The translations under genes were made by a program, and so were the position numbers. The notes beneath the pieces are model-generated. The model had not been told where the DNA came from. It worked only from the letters and a program-made list of their open reading frames with translations, and did no database searches. 64,000 nucleotides of DNA from Bacillus dicomae (lineage in GTDB: Bacteria > Bacillota > Bacilli > Bacillales > Bacillaceae_G): positions 144,281 through 208,280 of the forward strand of contig NZ_VHIV01000007.1 in NCBI RefSeq assembly GCF_006494425.1. Reading direction: 5' to 3'. The stretch's first letter is position 1. Every line of letters starts with the position of its first letter. Positions 48,160 to 60,144 of the stretch are shown piece by piece.

Positions 48160-48332
48160 GTTCTTTTTATGCATTCTTTCATTATAACAAAAAAAGTTAC
48201 TTACACACACGCACATTCCAACATCTTTTTCCACGTCAAATGTTGGATTACATATCCCTAAAGCCACACGGGATACTAATAAAAGAAATAGTATTATCTA
48301 TTTCAACTTTCATAAAAAGGAGTGTTTTTCTA

Positions 48333-48710
48333 ATGAAGCAAAATATCGGTACAATAAATGCCCTAATTCGAATTACACTCGGACTTGTCCTCTTCGGTTG
48401 TAGTGCAACTAAACTCGTACGCAAACCTTGGTGCATTTGGTCTAACATTTTGCTATGGATTGGTGCAATGAAAGTTGCAGAGGGCATTGTTCGTTTCTGC
48501 CCTGTTGTTGAAATGTGGAAATTCGGAAAATACATGAATATGGGGGCATTTAAAATGCCTAGCATGAATTTTACTGAAAAAGGACATACTAAAGAAGAAG
48601 TGAATCAAACTTCCAGTCACGACAAACCAAAGTCAAATGGAAGTTATGACGCTTCTGACAAAGAGATTGAGTCAGCGATTGAAGATATAATCCTGGCAAA
48701 ACCGCTTTGA
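48333..48710 (+). CDS. DUF2892 family membrane protein
   Basis: 125 residues from MKQNIGTINALIRITLGLVLF at 48333, with AAAGGAG 11 nt upstream. Two hydrophobic helices (about 8-22 and 34-54) match the DUF2892 (YgaP membrane-domain) pattern NIGxxdRxxRixlGl. A conserved cysteine occurs in each. The C-terminal ~50 residues are hydrophilic and variable. Role unknown. Confidence 0.75.
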   Translation: MKQNIGTINALIRITLGLVLFGCSATKLVRKPWCIWSNILLWIGAMKVAEGIVRFCPVVEMWKFGKYMNMGAFKMPSMNFTEKGHTKEEVNQTSSHDKPKSNGSYDASDKEIESAIEDIILAKPL

Positions 48711-48743
48711 ATCATTTGTCACGATGCAAGATGCTCTCAAAGG

Positions 48744-48780
48744 GACTTAACTGCTGCAGTGGGCGGTTAAGTCTTCTTTA
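48744..48780 (+). terminator. Rho-independent terminator of the DUF2892 gene
   Basis: A GACTTAAC/GTTAAGTC stem with partial GC extension and a TTCTTTATTTT tail, 33 nt after the stop codon. Confidence 0.7.
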
Positions 48781-48867
48781 TTTTACCACAAAACAGAACG
48801 TACATTCTCATTTTGACCCTTAAAATATACTTAATCAATAAAATTCAGAAAATTAGGTGCGAACCCC

Positions 48868-48900
48868 TTGCTTAAAATGATATAAAAGTGATATCATTTT
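48868..48900 (+). promoter_or_regulatory. Promoter with embedded inverted repeat upstream of the SPFH gene
   Basis: TTGCTT (48868-48873), 18 bp, TATCAT (48892-48897) form a plausible promoter. A 10-bp perfect inverted repeat AAAATGATAT (48874-48883) / ATATCATTTT (48891-48900) with a 7-bp spacer covers the spacer and -10 box. Another ATATCA follows. A DNA-binding protein on this site would block the promoter; the ribbon-helix-helix gene two genes down is a candidate. Confidence 0.5.
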
Positions 48901-48919
48901 TATATCAGGAGGCGATCAT

Positions 48920-49765
48920 ATGAAAGAAAAACAAGTTTTTTATGTAAATGGTTTTCTCGGTATTATCGGGATTTTAATTTTAGCCGCTATCGGTGTATTT
49001 TTCCTCGTGCAAGAAATTATTATAGGAGCAGCATTAATTATTATTTTAGCCGCAGTTCTTGCTACAGGTATTGGTATTGTTCAACCAAACCAAGCAAAAG
49101 TCATTACGTTTTTCGGTAATTATTTAGGAACGATTCGTCAAAACGGTTTATTTTTAACAATTCCGTTCGCATTCCGTCAAACTGTATCTTTACGTGTTGA
49201 AAACTTTAATAGTAAGAAATTAAAAGTAAATGATGTTGACGGAAATCCAATTGAAATTGCAGCTGTTATCGTATATAAAGTTGTTGATTCTGCAAAAGCA
49301 ATGTTCGGCGTTGAGCATTACGATCGATTTGTAGAAATTCAAAGTGAAACGGCAATCCGCCACGTTGCAACAAAATATCCTTATGACAATTTTCAAGATG
49401 AAACTTGCATTACATTACGCGGAAATACTGAAGAAGTCTCTGAAGAATTAAAACGTGAGTTAGAAGCGCGCCTTGAAATTGCTGGCGTAGAAGTATTAGA
49501 AACTCGTTTAACACATTTAGCTTACGCAACAGAAATTGCCCATGCAATGCTACAACGTCAACAAGCAAAAGCAGTATTAGCTGCTAGAAAAGAGATTGTT
49601 GAAGGTGCTGTGAAGATGGCAAAGGATTCAATCCATATGTTAGATGAGGAAGGCGTACTGGAACTAGATGACGAGCGTAAAGCAAATATGGTGAACAACT
49701 TATTAGTTGCCATCGTTTCAGACAAAGGTGCGCAACCAGTTATTAATACAGGAAGCCTATACTAA
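48920..49765 (+). CDS. SPFH / Band 7 domain membrane protein
   Basis: A 281-residue protein. Two hydrophobic N-terminal helices (about 9-28 and 32-52) are followed by an SPFH/PHB domain (~53-220: VQPNQAKVITFFGNYLGTIRQNGLF ... VIVYKVVDSAKAMFGVEHYDRFVEIQSE). A helical C-terminal region rich in Ala/Arg/Glu (HAMLQRQQAKAVLAARKEIVEGAVK) follows, typical of stomatin-like proteins. It likely forms a membrane-bound scaffold oligomer. A RHH protein gene follows by 16 nt. Confidence 0.85.
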   Translation: MKEKQVFYVNGFLGIIGILILAAIGVFFLVQEIIIGAALIIILAAVLATGIGIVQPNQAKVITFFGNYLGTIRQNGLFLTIPFAFRQTVSLRVENFNSKKLKVNDVDGNPIEIAAVIVYKVVDSAKAMFGVEHYDRFVEIQSETAIRHVATKYPYDNFQDETCITLRGNTEEVSEELKRELEARLEIAGVEVLETRLTHLAYATEIAHAMLQRQQAKAVLAARKEIVEGAVKMAKDSIHMLDEEGVLELDDERKANMVNNLLVAIVSDKGAQPVINTGSLY

Positions 49766-49781
49766 AAGGTTGTAAATCATT

Positions 49782-49946
49782 ATGGCTAAAAAGAAAAGCT
49801 TTCCATTACGTATTGATCCTGAATTACACGCAGTCATCGAAAAATGGGCGAATGATGAGTTTCGTAGCGTCAATGCACACATCGAATATTTACTTCGAGA
49901 AATGGCAAAGCAAAAAGGAAAATTAAAAAAAGATAAAGATGCATAA
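49782..49946 (+). CDS. Arc-type ribbon-helix-helix small protein
   Basis: A 54-residue protein starting MAKKKSFPLRIDPELHAVIEKW and followed by the RHH turn NDEFRSVNAHIEYLLREM, the Arc/MetJ-type DNA-binding fold. The C-terminus is a lysine-rich tail. It begins 16 nt after the SPFH stop codon and ends at a shared terminator, so the two genes form a small operon. No toxin gene is next to it. It is a good candidate for the binder of the inverted repeat over the operon promoter. Confidence 0.8.
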   Translation: MAKKKSFPLRIDPELHAVIEKWANDEFRSVNAHIEYLLREMAKQKGKLKKDKDA

Positions 49947-49978
49947 AAAATCCCGCTGAGAAATCAGCGGGATTTTTT
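49945..49978. terminator. Bidirectional terminator after the RHH gene and the pur operon
   Basis: A 15-bp perfect stem AAAAAATCCCGCTGA / TCAGCGGGATTTTTT with a GAAA loop. It ends the SPFH-RHH operon on the plus strand and the pur operon on the minus strand. Confidence 0.92.
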
Positions 49979-49981
49979 ATA

Positions 49982-51256
<1,275 letters not shown>

Positions 51257-51328
51257 TCATCCCCCAATACTTAAATAAGTACAAACTAGAAGCTATGCTC
51301 CTAGTTTGCTTTTTCATATCAATAAAAG

Positions 51329-51510
51329 GTTATCTCGACCGGACTTTTTAAACTTCCATATCAATCTGGGTTTAAAAAGGAGGATCATGAGAACCGAGCA
51401 GATCGAGGCGCATTTGCCAGGAGGACACGGAGTGTAGCTTCCCTACATGAGTACCGCACTGGCATTGCAACGACGACATGCGACAGTTATCTTGACCGGA
51501 CTTTTTAAAC
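51329..51510 (-). repeat. GC-rich structured element flanked by direct repeats, between purH and purD
   Basis: 25-bp direct repeats at 51329-51353 and 51486-51510 differ at one base (both contain GACCGGACTTTTTAAAC). An inverted copy GTTTAAAAAG at 51370-51379 can pair with the left repeat. The interior is visibly more GC-rich than the surroundings. It can fold as nested stems: TGCCAG/CTGGCA (51415-51420, 51459-51464), CGG/CCG, and TGTAG/CTACA around a CTTCC loop. No open frame is seen. I infer a dispersed or mobile-element-derived element that is transcribed in the pur operon. Confidence 0.6.
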
Positions 51511-51518
51511 ATCCTCTA

Positions 51519-53054
51519 TTAGTGTTTGAAATGACGTACGCCAGTGAACACCATAGCAATCCCATACGTATCCGCCACTTTAATAGAATCTTCATCACGG
51601 ATTGATCCGCCCGGTTGAATGATTGCTGTAATTCCTGCTTTTGCTGCTTCTTCTAATGTATCTGGCATTGGGAAGAAAGCATCAGATGCAAGCGCGCTAC
51701 CTTGTGCTTTTTCACCAGCTTGTGTAATTGCGATTTTTGCAGAACCTACACGGTTCATCTGTCCCGCACCGACACCAATTGTCATATCATCTTTCGCTAA
51801 AACAATTGCATTTGACTTTACATGCTTTACAACTTTCCAAGCTAGTTTTAAATCTTTCCATTCTTGCTCTGAAGGTTCACGTTTCGTTGGAATTGAAATT
51901 GTACTTTCATCTAATGATAACGTATCTTCCTCTTGAACAAGAAGTCCACCTTGTACAGAAGTTAGTTTTTTGCTTGCACTTGTCGCTTTTTCAATATTTA
52001 CAGTTAATAAACGTAAATTTTTCTTACTTTGTAATACTTCTAAAGCTTCTTTTGAGAAAGAAGGTGCAATAATAATTTCTAAAAAGACTTCATGCAACTT
52101 TTCTGCTGTAGCTTTATCAATTTCACGATTTGCTGCAATAATACCGCCGAAGATTGATACTGGATCAGCTTCATAAGCACGAGTATATGCTTCGTGAATA
52201 TCCGTACCTACTCCAACACCACATGGATTCATATGTTTTACTGCTACTACTGCTGGCTCTGTAAATTCTTTCACGATACTAAGCGCTGCATCTGCATCGT
52301 TAATATTGTTATAAGATAGTTCTTTCCCGTGTAATTGTTCTGCGTACGCAACAGAAGAAGTTACAGCGAATGGCGCTTTATAGAATGTTGCTTTTTGATG
52401 TGGATTTTCTCCATAGCGTAAATCTTGTTTTTTCTCAAATGTCACTGTTAATGTTTCTGGGCTTTCTTCACCCATTTGCTCTGTTAAATAGTTAGAGATT
52501 AACGCATCATATGCCGCTGTATGACGGAATACTTTCGCTGCTAATTTACGTTTCGTTTCTTCTTTTACTTCACCGTTCTCTTTCAGTTCTGCTAATACAA
52601 CATCATAATCTACTGGATCTACAATTACAGACACGAATTTATGATTTTTCGCAGCAGAGCGAATCATTGTCGGGCCACCGATATCAATATTTTCAATTGC
52701 ATCAGCAAATGTTACATCAGGCTTAGCGATTGTTTCTTTAAATGGATATAAGTTAACAACAACAAAGTCAATTGGTTGAATACCTAATTCATTCATTTGC
52801 GCTACATGCGTTTCATTATCACGAACTGCTAATAGACCACCATGAATATTTGGATGTAATGTTTTCACACGGCCATCCATAATTTCAGGGAAACCAGTTA
52901 CTTCAGAAATACCAATTACTTGTAAGCCGTTTTCTTCTAATAACTTTTTCGTACCACCTGTTGAAATAACTTCAATCCCTTGTTCTAGTAATCCTTTAAC
53001 AAATTCTACTACTCCTGTTTTATCTGAAACACTTACTAATGCACGCTTTTTCAT
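51519..53054 (-). CDS. purH: Bifunctional AICAR transformylase / IMP cyclohydrolase
   Basis: A 511-residue two-domain enzyme. The N-terminal MGS-like IMP cyclohydrolase part ([22 protein letters not shown] ... [13 protein letters not shown]) is followed by the AICAR transformylase part with the catalytic lysine-histidine in [14 protein letters not shown]. It carries out the last two steps to IMP. It follows purN by 24 nt. Confidence 0.97.
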   Translation of the reverse strand: MKKRALVSVSDKTGVVEFVKGLLEQGIEVISTGGTKKLLEENGLQVIGISEVTGFPEIMDGRVKTLHPNIHGGLLAVRDNETHVAQMNELGIQPIDFVVVNLYPFKETIAKPDVTFADAIENIDIGGPTMIRSAAKNHKFVSVIVDPVDYDVVLAELKENGEVKEETKRKLAAKVFRHTAAYDALISNYLTEQMGEESPETLTVTFEKKQDLRYGENPHQKATFYKAPFAVTSSVAYAEQLHGKELSYNNINDADAALSIVKEFTEPAVVAVKHMNPCGVGVGTDIHEAYTRAYEADPVSIFGGIIAANREIDKATAEKLHEVFLEIIIAPSFSKEALEVLQSKKNLRLLTVNIEKATSASKKLTSVQGGLLVQEEDTLSLDESTISIPTKREPSEQEWKDLKLAWKVVKHVKSNAIVLAKDDMTIGVGAGQMNRVGSAKIAITQAGEKAQGSALASDAFFPMPDTLEEAAKAGITAIIQPGGSIRDEDSIKVADTYGIAMVFTGVRHFKH

Positions 53055-53078
53055 TTATCCTTCACCCCTGGTTGTATG

Positions 53079-53666
53079 TTAGTTAACAGTTGATTCTTTC
53101 ACAGACTGAACAATTAGATTCACTGTATTTACGTATAATTTATGTTCAACTTGTTGAATTTTCTTTTGTAAGCTTTCTCTCGTATCCCCTTCAGAAACAA
53201 CCACTGCTTCTTGCGCAATAATTGGCCCTGTATCCATACCTGCATCTACATAATGAATTGTTACTCCAGTTACTTTCACACCTGCTTCTAACGCTTGACC
53301 GACAGCATCTTTACCCGGAAAGCTCGGTAGTAATGATGGATGAATATTAATAATCTTCCCGCCGTATGCTTCTAGTAACGTCGGCCCGATTAAACGCATA
53401 TATCCAGCTAAAATAACATAATCAATTTCATATTCTTCTAGCTTCTTTAATATCTCTTTTTCAAACGCTTCTTTTGACTCATATGCTTTCGCTGAAAAAG
53501 CAAAACACGGAATATGATGATAATGTGCCCGTCCAACAGCACGTGCTTCTGGTTTATCACATACTAGTAAACTAATATCTGCATCTAATCTTTTTTCTTC
53601 TACCGCATTGATAAGAGATTGAAAGTTAGATCCGCTTCCAGAAGCGAAAACTGCTAATCTACTCAT
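53079..53666 (-). CDS. purN: Phosphoribosylglycinamide formyltransferase
   Basis: A 195-residue GAR transformylase with [11 protein letters not shown], the catalytic [18 protein letters not shown] (Asn-His-Asp set: NIHPS ... D), and [11 protein letters not shown]. It uses 10-formyl-THF. It overlaps purM by 4 nt. Confidence 0.96.
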   Translation of the reverse strand: MSRLAVFASGSGSNFQSLINAVEEKRLDADISLLVCDKPEARAVGRAHYHHIPCFAFSAKAYESKEAFEKEILKKLEEYEIDYVILAGYMRLIGPTLLEAYGGKIINIHPSLLPSFPGKDAVGQALEAGVKVTGVTIHYVDAGMDTGPIIAQEAVVVSEGDTRESLQKKIQQVEHKLYVNTVNLIVQSVKESTVN

Positions 53667-54703
53667 AGTGCTGTGCCCCCATTGAAGGTAACGCCAGCCC
53701 CTTGTACAGTACGTCCAATAATACGAGCTGTTTCTCCTTGCTCTTCAAGAAGACGGACGATATCTTTTGCATCTTCTTCCTTCACCGCTACTACCATACC
53801 AATACCCATGTTAAAAATATTGAACATTTCTTTTTCTTCTAGCTTTCCAACTTCTTGAAGTAAACTGAAGATCGGCTGAATTTTCCAAGATCCTAATTCA
53901 ATTTCTGCACCGATTCCTTCTGGTAACATACGTGGAATATTTTCAATGAATCCGCCACCTGTAATATGCGCCATACCGTATACTTCATATTTCTTCAATA
54001 GTTCTAAAATAGGTTTGACATAAATTTTCGTTGGTTTTAATAATTCTTCACCAAGAGGTAGCTCTAAGCGTCCGTAAATGCGATCTAAAGATAGTTCTCC
54101 ATCTTCTAGTAATACTTTTCGTACTAAAGAATAACCGTTACTATGAATACCGCTAGATGCTAAGCCAATTAATACGTGACCAGCTTCAATTTTTTCACCT
54201 GTTACAATTTTCTTTTTATCAACGATCCCAACTGTAAAACCAGCTAAATCGTATTCTTCTGTAGAATACATTCCTGGCATTTCAGCTGTTTCCCCACCAA
54301 TTAAAGCACAACCTGCTTGGCGACAGCCCTCTGATATACCTTTGACGATGTTTTCAATTTTACTAGGTTCAGCTTTACCACAAGCAATATAATCAAGGAA
54401 GAAAAGCGGCTCTGCTCCTTGGACAACAATATCATTTACACACATTGCTACTGCATCAATACCAATTGTGTCATGTTTATCTGCCATAAAAGCGAGCATC
54501 AATTTCGTTCCCACGCCATCTGTTCCAGATACTAATACAGGTTCTTCTAATGCAAATTTTGATAGATCAAACATGCCTCCAAAACCGCCTAAACCACCTA
54601 GTACTTCTTTTCTCATTGTTGTTTGTACGTGTTTTTTCATTCGAGATACCGCTTCATATCCAGCTTCAATATCTACTCCTGCTTGCTTATATGCATTCGC
54701 CAT
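53663..54703 (-). CDS. purM: Phosphoribosylformylglycinamidine cyclo-ligase
   Basis: A 346-residue AIR synthetase with [27 protein letters not shown] and [14 protein letters not shown]. It closes the imidazole ring using ATP. It follows purF after ~100 bp with a hairpin. Confidence 0.97.
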   Translation of the reverse strand: MANAYKQAGVDIEAGYEAVSRMKKHVQTTMRKEVLGGLGGFGGMFDLSKFALEEPVLVSGTDGVGTKLMLAFMADKHDTIGIDAVAMCVNDIVVQGAEPLFFLDYIACGKAEPSKIENIVKGISEGCRQAGCALIGGETAEMPGMYSTEEYDLAGFTVGIVDKKKIVTGEKIEAGHVLIGLASSGIHSNGYSLVRKVLLEDGELSLDRIYGRLELPLGEELLKPTKIYVKPILELLKKYEVYGMAHITGGGFIENIPRMLPEGIGAEIELGSWKIQPIFSLLQEVGKLEEKEMFNIFNMGIGMVVAVKEEDAKDIVRLLEEQGETARIIGRTVQGAGVTFNGGTAL

Positions 54704-54767
54704 CGTTATCTACACCTCGTCTTTTAATTTCTCCCTATCCAGGTCAGGCCGTTTTAAGAAAGAAGCT

Positions 54768-54796
54768 AGCTTCTACATCAAAAGAACGTAGAAGCT
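54768..54796 (-). repeat. Hairpin in the purF-purM gap
   Basis: A 9-bp inverted repeat AGCTTCTAC/GTAGAAGCT with an 11-nt loop. On the operon (minus) strand it has no clean T tract, so it is more likely a processing or stability hairpin than a terminator. On the plus strand it is followed by T6, but no plus-strand gene ends here. Confidence 0.5.
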
Positions 54797-54805
54797 TTTT
54801 TCTTC

Positions 54806-56221
54806 TTATTTCATACTTTCTAAAAGCTCTTGCTCATAATCATAAAGAGCTGTTGGATAATCCCCATTGAAGTACGCCATACATAGACCGCCGTACTTCC
54901 CTTCATATGGACGTCCAATTGCATCTACTAATCCATCTTCACTTAAAAATGTTAATGAGTCTGCACCGATCATTTCACGAATTTCTTCTACTGTATGATT
55001 TGCTGCAATTAATTCTTTTCTCGTTTGAATATCAATGCCATAGAAGCATGGATATTTCAAAGGTGGTGAAGCAATTCTTACGTGAACTTCTGTCGCCCCA
55101 GCCTCGCGAAGCATACGAACAATTCGTTTACTTGTCGTTCCTCTTACGATAGAATCGTCAATCATAACAACTCGTTTCCCTTCAACTACACCTCTTACTG
55201 CTGAAAGCTTCATCTTAACCCCTTGCTCTCGCAGTTCCTGAGAAGGTTGAATAAACGTACGTCCAACGTAACGATTTTTAATTAATCCTAACTCATATGG
55301 AATGCCTGTCGCCTCCGCATAACCAATTGCTGCTGAAATACTAGAGTCTGGTACACCAGTAACAACATCAGCTTCAATAGGAGCTTCTGCCGCCAACCGT
55401 TTCCCCATATTTTTACGTGCTGCATGGACGTTAATACCAGCAATATTGGAATCTGGTCGTGCAAAGTAAATATATTCCATACTACAAATCGCATGTTCTA
55501 CATCATCTGTGAAACGATCTACGTGAATTCCTTCATCATTAATGATAAGTAATTCACCCGGTTCCACATCACGAATGTATGTTGCACCTACTACATCGAA
55601 AGCGCATGTTTCTGATGCTACAACGTAAGCATCACCCATCTTTCCAATTGAAAGAGGACGGAATCCATTCGGATCTAACGCAACAATCATTTCATTTCCA
55701 GTTAGTAAAAGATACGCAAACGCACCTTTCACTTTATTTAGAGCTTCTTTTACACTTTCAATTAACGAATCTTTCGTACTACGTTTAATAAGATGCAAAA
55801 GTACTTCTGTATCTGAACTTGTTTGAAAAATACTTCCCTCTGCCTCTAATTCGCGGCGAAGCATTTTTGCGTTAATTAAATTTCCGTTATGAGCTAGCGC
55901 CATACTATGATCAGAAAAACGGAATAATAATGGTTGAACGTTCGCAACTTCACTTCCACCAGCCGTTGCGTATCGCACGTGTCCGATTGCAGATTTCCCG
56001 TTCAATCCTTCTAGCTCACCTCTTGAAAACACTTCCGATATTAAACCTAACCCCTTGTGACCGATGATTTTTTCCCCATTATTTACAACGATGCCTGCGC
56101 CTTCTTGCCCACGGTGCTGTAAACTGTGCAATCCGTAGTATGAAACTTGTGCCGCATTTTCATGCCCCCAAATTCCGAAAACGCCACATTCTTCGTTTAA
56201 CCCCTTTATTTCAGCAAGCAT
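54806..56221 (-). CDS. purF: Amidophosphoribosyltransferase
   Basis: 471 residues from [16 protein letters not shown] at 56221. The 11-residue propeptide before the catalytic Cys12 is as in B. subtilis, so the longer frame from 56239 is not used. It has an N-terminal nucleophile glutaminase domain ([14 protein letters not shown]...) and a PRPP domain ([13 protein letters not shown]). The iron-sulfur cysteines of the Bacillus type are expected. It catalyses the first committed step. Its start overlaps the end of purL by 16 nt. Confidence 0.97.
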   Translation of the reverse strand: MLAEIKGLNEECGVFGIWGHENAAQVSYYGLHSLQHRGQEGAGIVVNNGEKIIGHKGLGLISEVFSRGELEGLNGKSAIGHVRYATAGGSEVANVQPLLFRFSDHSMALAHNGNLINAKMLRRELEAEGSIFQTSSDTEVLLHLIKRSTKDSLIESVKEALNKVKGAFAYLLLTGNEMIVALDPNGFRPLSIGKMGDAYVVASETCAFDVVGATYIRDVEPGELLIINDEGIHVDRFTDDVEHAICSMEYIYFARPDSNIAGINVHAARKNMGKRLAAEAPIEADVVTGVPDSSISAAIGYAEATGIPYELGLIKNRYVGRTFIQPSQELREQGVKMKLSAVRGVVEGKRVVMIDDSIVRGTTSKRIVRMLREAGATEVHVRIASPPLKYPCFYGIDIQTRKELIAANHTVEEIREMIGADSLTFLSEDGLVDAIGRPYEGKYGGLCMAYFNGDYPTALYDYEQELLESMK

Positions 56222-58425
56222 GGGATTGCCCCTTTCCAAGCCTTTCTCATTTCATCTACATTTGCTGCAAGTAATACTTCATTTCCTTCATTATGAATTG
56301 TTACTTCATTTGTATTTGTTACTTCTCCGACTTGAGTTGCTTCAACTATTTTCTCGAATGCTTCTTTATTTTCACGTTTTACAGTTATCACGAAACGAGA
56401 TTGTGATTCTGCAAATAATGCTGCCGTTGCTTCACCGTCTAATTTCACAGTAGCACCTAAACCTTTAGCACCAATTGCACTTTCTGAAATCGCAACTGCT
56501 AAACCACCTTCAGCAACGTCATGCGCAGATTGAACAAGTCCAGCTTGAATTGCCGCTAATACTTGTTTTTGACGTTTTAATTCTACGTCTAGATCGATAC
56601 TTGGTGATTGGCCGAAAATCTTGCCGTGAATCATTTTCTGTAATTCACTTCCGCCAAACTCAGCTTTCGTCTCTCCGATGATATAAACTAAATCGCCAGC
56701 TTGCTTAAATTCTTGTGTTGTTACATGTTTTAAGTCGTGTACAAGACCGACCATCCCAACTGTCGGTGTTGGATATACAGCTTCGCCACTACGTTCGTTA
56801 TACATTGATACGTTTCCGCCGATAACTGGCGTTTGTAATGTGCGACAAGCTTCACTCATACCATCTACTGATTTCTCAATTTGCCAGAAGATTTCTGGTT
56901 TTTCTGGATTACCGAAGTTTAAGCAATCTGTAATTGCAAGTGGCTCTCCTCCAGAACATACGATATTACGTGCTGCCTCTGCTACTGCAATTTTACCGCC
57001 CATTTCTGGATCTAAATAAATGTAGCGAGAGTTACAATCTGTCGTCATTGCTAATCCTTTTTCTGTACCGCGTACACGTACAACTGCTGCGTCTGAACCT
57101 GGTGTAACAACTGTGCTTGTGCGAACTTGATAATCATATTGATCATAAACCCACTCTTTACTTGCAATTGTTGGTTGTTGTAATAGAGCGAATAACGTTT
57201 CTTTATAATTTTCTACTTTTGGCGTTTCCATTTTCATTTCTTGGAATTCAGCAAAGTATGCTGCTTCTTTTGATGGTTTATGATAAATTGGTGCTTCTTC
57301 TGCAAGAGCATCTGCCGGCACTTCAGCTACCTTTTCACCTTTATGGAATAAACGAAGCATTTTGTCTTCCGTTACTTTCCCCATCGTAACCGCTGCAAGA
57401 CCGTACTTCTCAAATAAATCTACTATTTCTTGCTCTCTACCTTTTTTCACAACAATTAACATACGCTCTTGTGATTCAGATAGCATCATTTCATATGGTG
57501 TCATTCCTGTTTCACGCTGTGGTACATCATCTAAGTACATTTCAATACCCATTCCCGCTTTACTTGCCATTTCTGCAGAAGATGATGTTAAGCCAGCTGC
57601 ACCCATATCTTGAATTCCAACAAGTGCATCCGACTGAATCAATTCTAAGCAAGCTTCAATAAGAAGTTTCTCCATAAATGGATCCCCTACTTGAACTGCC
57701 GGGCGCTTCGCTTCTGAGCTTTCAGATAACTCTTCAGATGCGAATGTTGCACCGTGAATACCGTCACGACCAGTTGATGCACCTACGTACATTACTGTAT
57801 TTCCAGCACCGTGCGCTTGCCCTTTTTTAATGTCTTCGTGGTTAATTAAACCTACGCACATTGCATTTACAAGTGGATTTCCTTCGTAACATGGATCAAA
57901 TTGTACTTCTCCGCCAACAGTCGGAATACCGATACAGTTACCGTATCCTGCAATCCCTGCTACTACTTCTTCGAATAAATATTTCACACGTGGTGATTGT
58001 AATTCACCGAAACGAAGTGAGTTTAATAGAGCTACTGGGCGTGCTCCCATAGAGAATACATCACGGATAATACCACCAACGCCTGTTGCCGCCCCTTGAT
58101 ATGGTTCAATAGCTGAAGGATGGTTATGACTTTCCATTTTGAATACAACTGCTTGATTATCACCGATATCTACAATTCCAGCACCTTCCCCAGGTCCTTG
58201 TAGAACGCGCTCACCTGTTGTTGGGAACTTTCGAAGCACTGGCTTTGAATTTTTATAACTACAATGTTCAGACCACATAACAGAGAATAATCCTGTTTCT
58301 GTATAATTTGGCAGACGGCCTAAAATCTTTTCAACCATGGCAAACTCTTCGTCTGTTAGCCCCATTTCCGCATATATACGCTCTTCTTTAATTTGTGTTG
58401 GATTTGGCTCAAGCATTAACGACAT
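56206..58425 (-). CDS. purL: Phosphoribosylformylglycinamidine synthase, large subunit
   Basis: A 739-residue small-type PurL (about half the size of the enterobacterial single-chain enzyme) with [35 protein letters not shown] and GGNVSMYNE motifs. It works with PurQ and PurS, which are encoded just upstream. It overlaps purQ by 17 nt. Confidence 0.97.
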   Translation of the reverse strand: MSLMLEPNPTQIKEERIYAEMGLTDEEFAMVEKILGRLPNYTETGLFSVMWSEHCSYKNSKPVLRKFPTTGERVLQGPGEGAGIVDIGDNQAVVFKMESHNHPSAIEPYQGAATGVGGIIRDVFSMGARPVALLNSLRFGELQSPRVKYLFEEVVAGIAGYGNCIGIPTVGGEVQFDPCYEGNPLVNAMCVGLINHEDIKKGQAHGAGNTVMYVGASTGRDGIHGATFASEELSESSEAKRPAVQVGDPFMEKLLIEACLELIQSDALVGIQDMGAAGLTSSSAEMASKAGMGIEMYLDDVPQRETGMTPYEMMLSESQERMLIVVKKGREQEIVDLFEKYGLAAVTMGKVTEDKMLRLFHKGEKVAEVPADALAEEAPIYHKPSKEAAYFAEFQEMKMETPKVENYKETLFALLQQPTIASKEWVYDQYDYQVRTSTVVTPGSDAAVVRVRGTEKGLAMTTDCNSRYIYLDPEMGGKIAVAEAARNIVCSGGEPLAITDCLNFGNPEKPEIFWQIEKSVDGMSEACRTLQTPVIGGNVSMYNERSGEAVYPTPTVGMVGLVHDLKHVTTQEFKQAGDLVYIIGETKAEFGGSELQKMIHGKIFGQSPSIDLDVELKRQKQVLAAIQAGLVQSAHDVAEGGLAVAISESAIGAKGLGATVKLDGEATAALFAESQSRFVITVKRENKEAFEKIVEATQVGEVTNTNEVTIHNEGNEVLLAANVDEMRKAWKGAIPCLLK

Positions 58426-59092
58426 ATGTTTCCCTCCACTGTTTTAAAATAGATTGAAAGACTTTTAACCCTTCAGCACCGCCAAGTAATTCATCTACAG
58501 CACGCTCTGGGTGTGGCATCATACCAAGTACATTTCCTTTTTCGTTTACAATACCAGCAATATCTGAAACGCTTCCATTCGGGTTTTCCACATAACGGAA
58601 TGCGATTTGATTATTCTCTTCTAATCTTTTAAGAGTCTCTTCATCACAATAGTAATTCCCCTCACCATGTGCAATTGGAATATTGATTACTTCATCTTGT
58701 TCATATTGTGATGTAAACATCGTTTCATTATTTTCAACACGTAACTGAACTGTTCGGCACATAAATTTTAAGTTTTCGTTTCTCATCAATGCTCCTGGTA
58801 GTAATCCTGATTCAACAAGAATCTGGAATCCATTACATACACCTAAAATCGGCTTTCCTTGCTCAGCAGCTTTTTGCACTGCTTTCATTGCATTCGCAAA
58901 GCGAGAAATAGCGCCGCAGCGTAAGTAGTCACCGTAAGAGAATCCACCTGGTAGTAAAATTGCATCATATTCATCTAAATTCTCTGTATCGTGCCAAACG
59001 TAATCTACTTCTTCGCCAAGCTCATCTTTAATTGCATGGAACATATCGACATCACAGTTTGAACCCGGAAATACTATTACTGCAAATTTCAC
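58409..59092 (-). CDS. purQ: Phosphoribosylformylglycinamidine synthase, glutaminase subunit
   Basis: A 227-residue class I glutamine amidotransferase. Catalytic Cys in GVCNGFQIL, and His-Glu in MPHPERAVD. It supplies ammonia to PurL. It overlaps purS by 4 nt. Confidence 0.97.
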   Translation of the reverse strand: MKFAVIVFPGSNCDVDMFHAIKDELGEEVDYVWHDTENLDEYDAILLPGGFSYGDYLRCGAISRFANAMKAVQKAAEQGKPILGVCNGFQILVESGLLPGALMRNENLKFMCRTVQLRVENNETMFTSQYEQDEVINIPIAHGEGNYYCDEETLKRLEENNQIAFRYVENPNGSVSDIAGIVNEKGNVLGMMPHPERAVDELLGGAEGLKVFQSILKQWRETYVVNA

Positions 59093-59343
59093 TGTGCGAC
59101 AACCTCCTCAACTTCATAACGGAAGTCTTCCATTACAACGTTTGCTAGTAACTTTTCACACATTTCTTTTACCTTGCTATCTAGATCAGACACTGATTTA
59201 TCAATTGTTAATTCCATATACTTTCCGATTCGAACGTCCTGTACTTCTGTGAAAGAAAGGCTATGAAGTGCGCCTTTCACTGCTGTTCCTTGTGGATCTA
59301 ATACGCTTTCTCTTAATGTTACATATACCTTAACTTTATACAT
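59089..59343 (-). CDS. purS: Phosphoribosylformylglycinamidine synthase, PurS subunit
   Basis: 84 residues: [31 protein letters not shown], the typical PurS alpha/beta fold that bridges PurQ and PurL. It overlaps the 3' end of purC by 8 nt. Confidence 0.95.
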   Translation of the reverse strand: MYKVKVYVTLRESVLDPQGTAVKGALHSLSFTEVQDVRIGKYMELTIDKSVSDLDSKVKEMCEKLLANVVMEDFRYEVEEVVAQ

Positions 59344-60055
59344 GTGAAATTCCCCCTAAACGTTTTAAAATCTCTTCATAAGCATCTGTTAAATTCCCAA
59401 GATCGCGACGGAATACGTCTTTATCAAACTTTTCATTGCTCGTTTCATCCCATAAACGGCAAGTATCTGGTGAAATTTCATCCGCTAAAATAATTTCTCC
59501 TTCTTCTGTTACACCAAACTCTAATTTGAAATCTATTAATCTTACACGACAGCTTGCGAAATGCTCAATCAATACTTGATTGATTTGTAGAGCCATTTCT
59601 CGTAATACGCTTACTTGCTCTGGCGATGCAACGTTTAATACACGAATATGATCTTCCGTTACAAGCGGATCTCCTAAATCATCATCTTTGAAGTAAAATT
59701 CTACGATTGGTTCTGCAAGTACAGTTCCCTCTCCCATTCCTAATCGTTTTGAAAGACTTCCTGCAATTACATTTCTTGTGACAACTTCTAAAGGAATAAT
59801 ACTCACTTTTTTAACAAGTTGCTCTGTTTCAGATAACTTCTCTACAAAATGTGTTTTTATTCCTACTTCTTGTAACTTTCTGAACAATAAAGTTGTAATC
59901 TCATTGTTCAAACGACCTTTTCCTGTAATCGTCTCTTTTTTCTCCCCATTGAAAGCAGTCGCACTATCTTTGTACTCTACCCAAACCATATCTGCTGATT
60001 CTGTACGATAAATTCTTTTTGCCTTACCTTCATACAGCAATTCTAGCTTTTGCAT
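59336..60055 (-). CDS. purC: SAICAR synthase
   Basis: 239 residues from MQKLELLYEGKAKRIYRTE at 60055 with AGGGGGC upstream; the longer frame from 60112 has no ribosome site and reads into the purB-purC gap. It has EGKAKRIY, VTRNVIAGSL and VRLIDFKLEFG motifs. It joins CAIR with aspartate. Confidence 0.96.
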   Translation of the reverse strand: MQKLELLYEGKAKRIYRTESADMVWVEYKDSATAFNGEKKETITGKGRLNNEITTLLFRKLQEVGIKTHFVEKLSETEQLVKKVSIIPLEVVTRNVIAGSLSKRLGMGEGTVLAEPIVEFYFKDDDLGDPLVTEDHIRVLNVASPEQVSVLREMALQINQVLIEHFASCRVRLIDFKLEFGVTEEGEIILADEISPDTCRLWDETSNEKFDKDVFRRDLGNLTDAYEEILKRLGGISHV

Positions 60056-60144
60056 TTCGCAAGCCCCCTGTAGTTTGAAAAATGTGAATAATGTTTTTAT
60101 AAAGAATGGCACAGAACGACTCTATTCTGTGCCATATGAAATTT

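Noticed and set aside
48079-48267. A 62-codon minus-strand frame upstream of pcrB
   Set aside because: Its second half is made by the imperfect direct repeat at 48090-48159 and there is no good ribosome site. Low-complexity translation.
49782-49946. Antitoxin of a toxin-antitoxin pair
   Set aside because: The RHH fold is common in antitoxins, but the neighbour is an SPFH membrane protein and no small toxin-like gene is adjacent.
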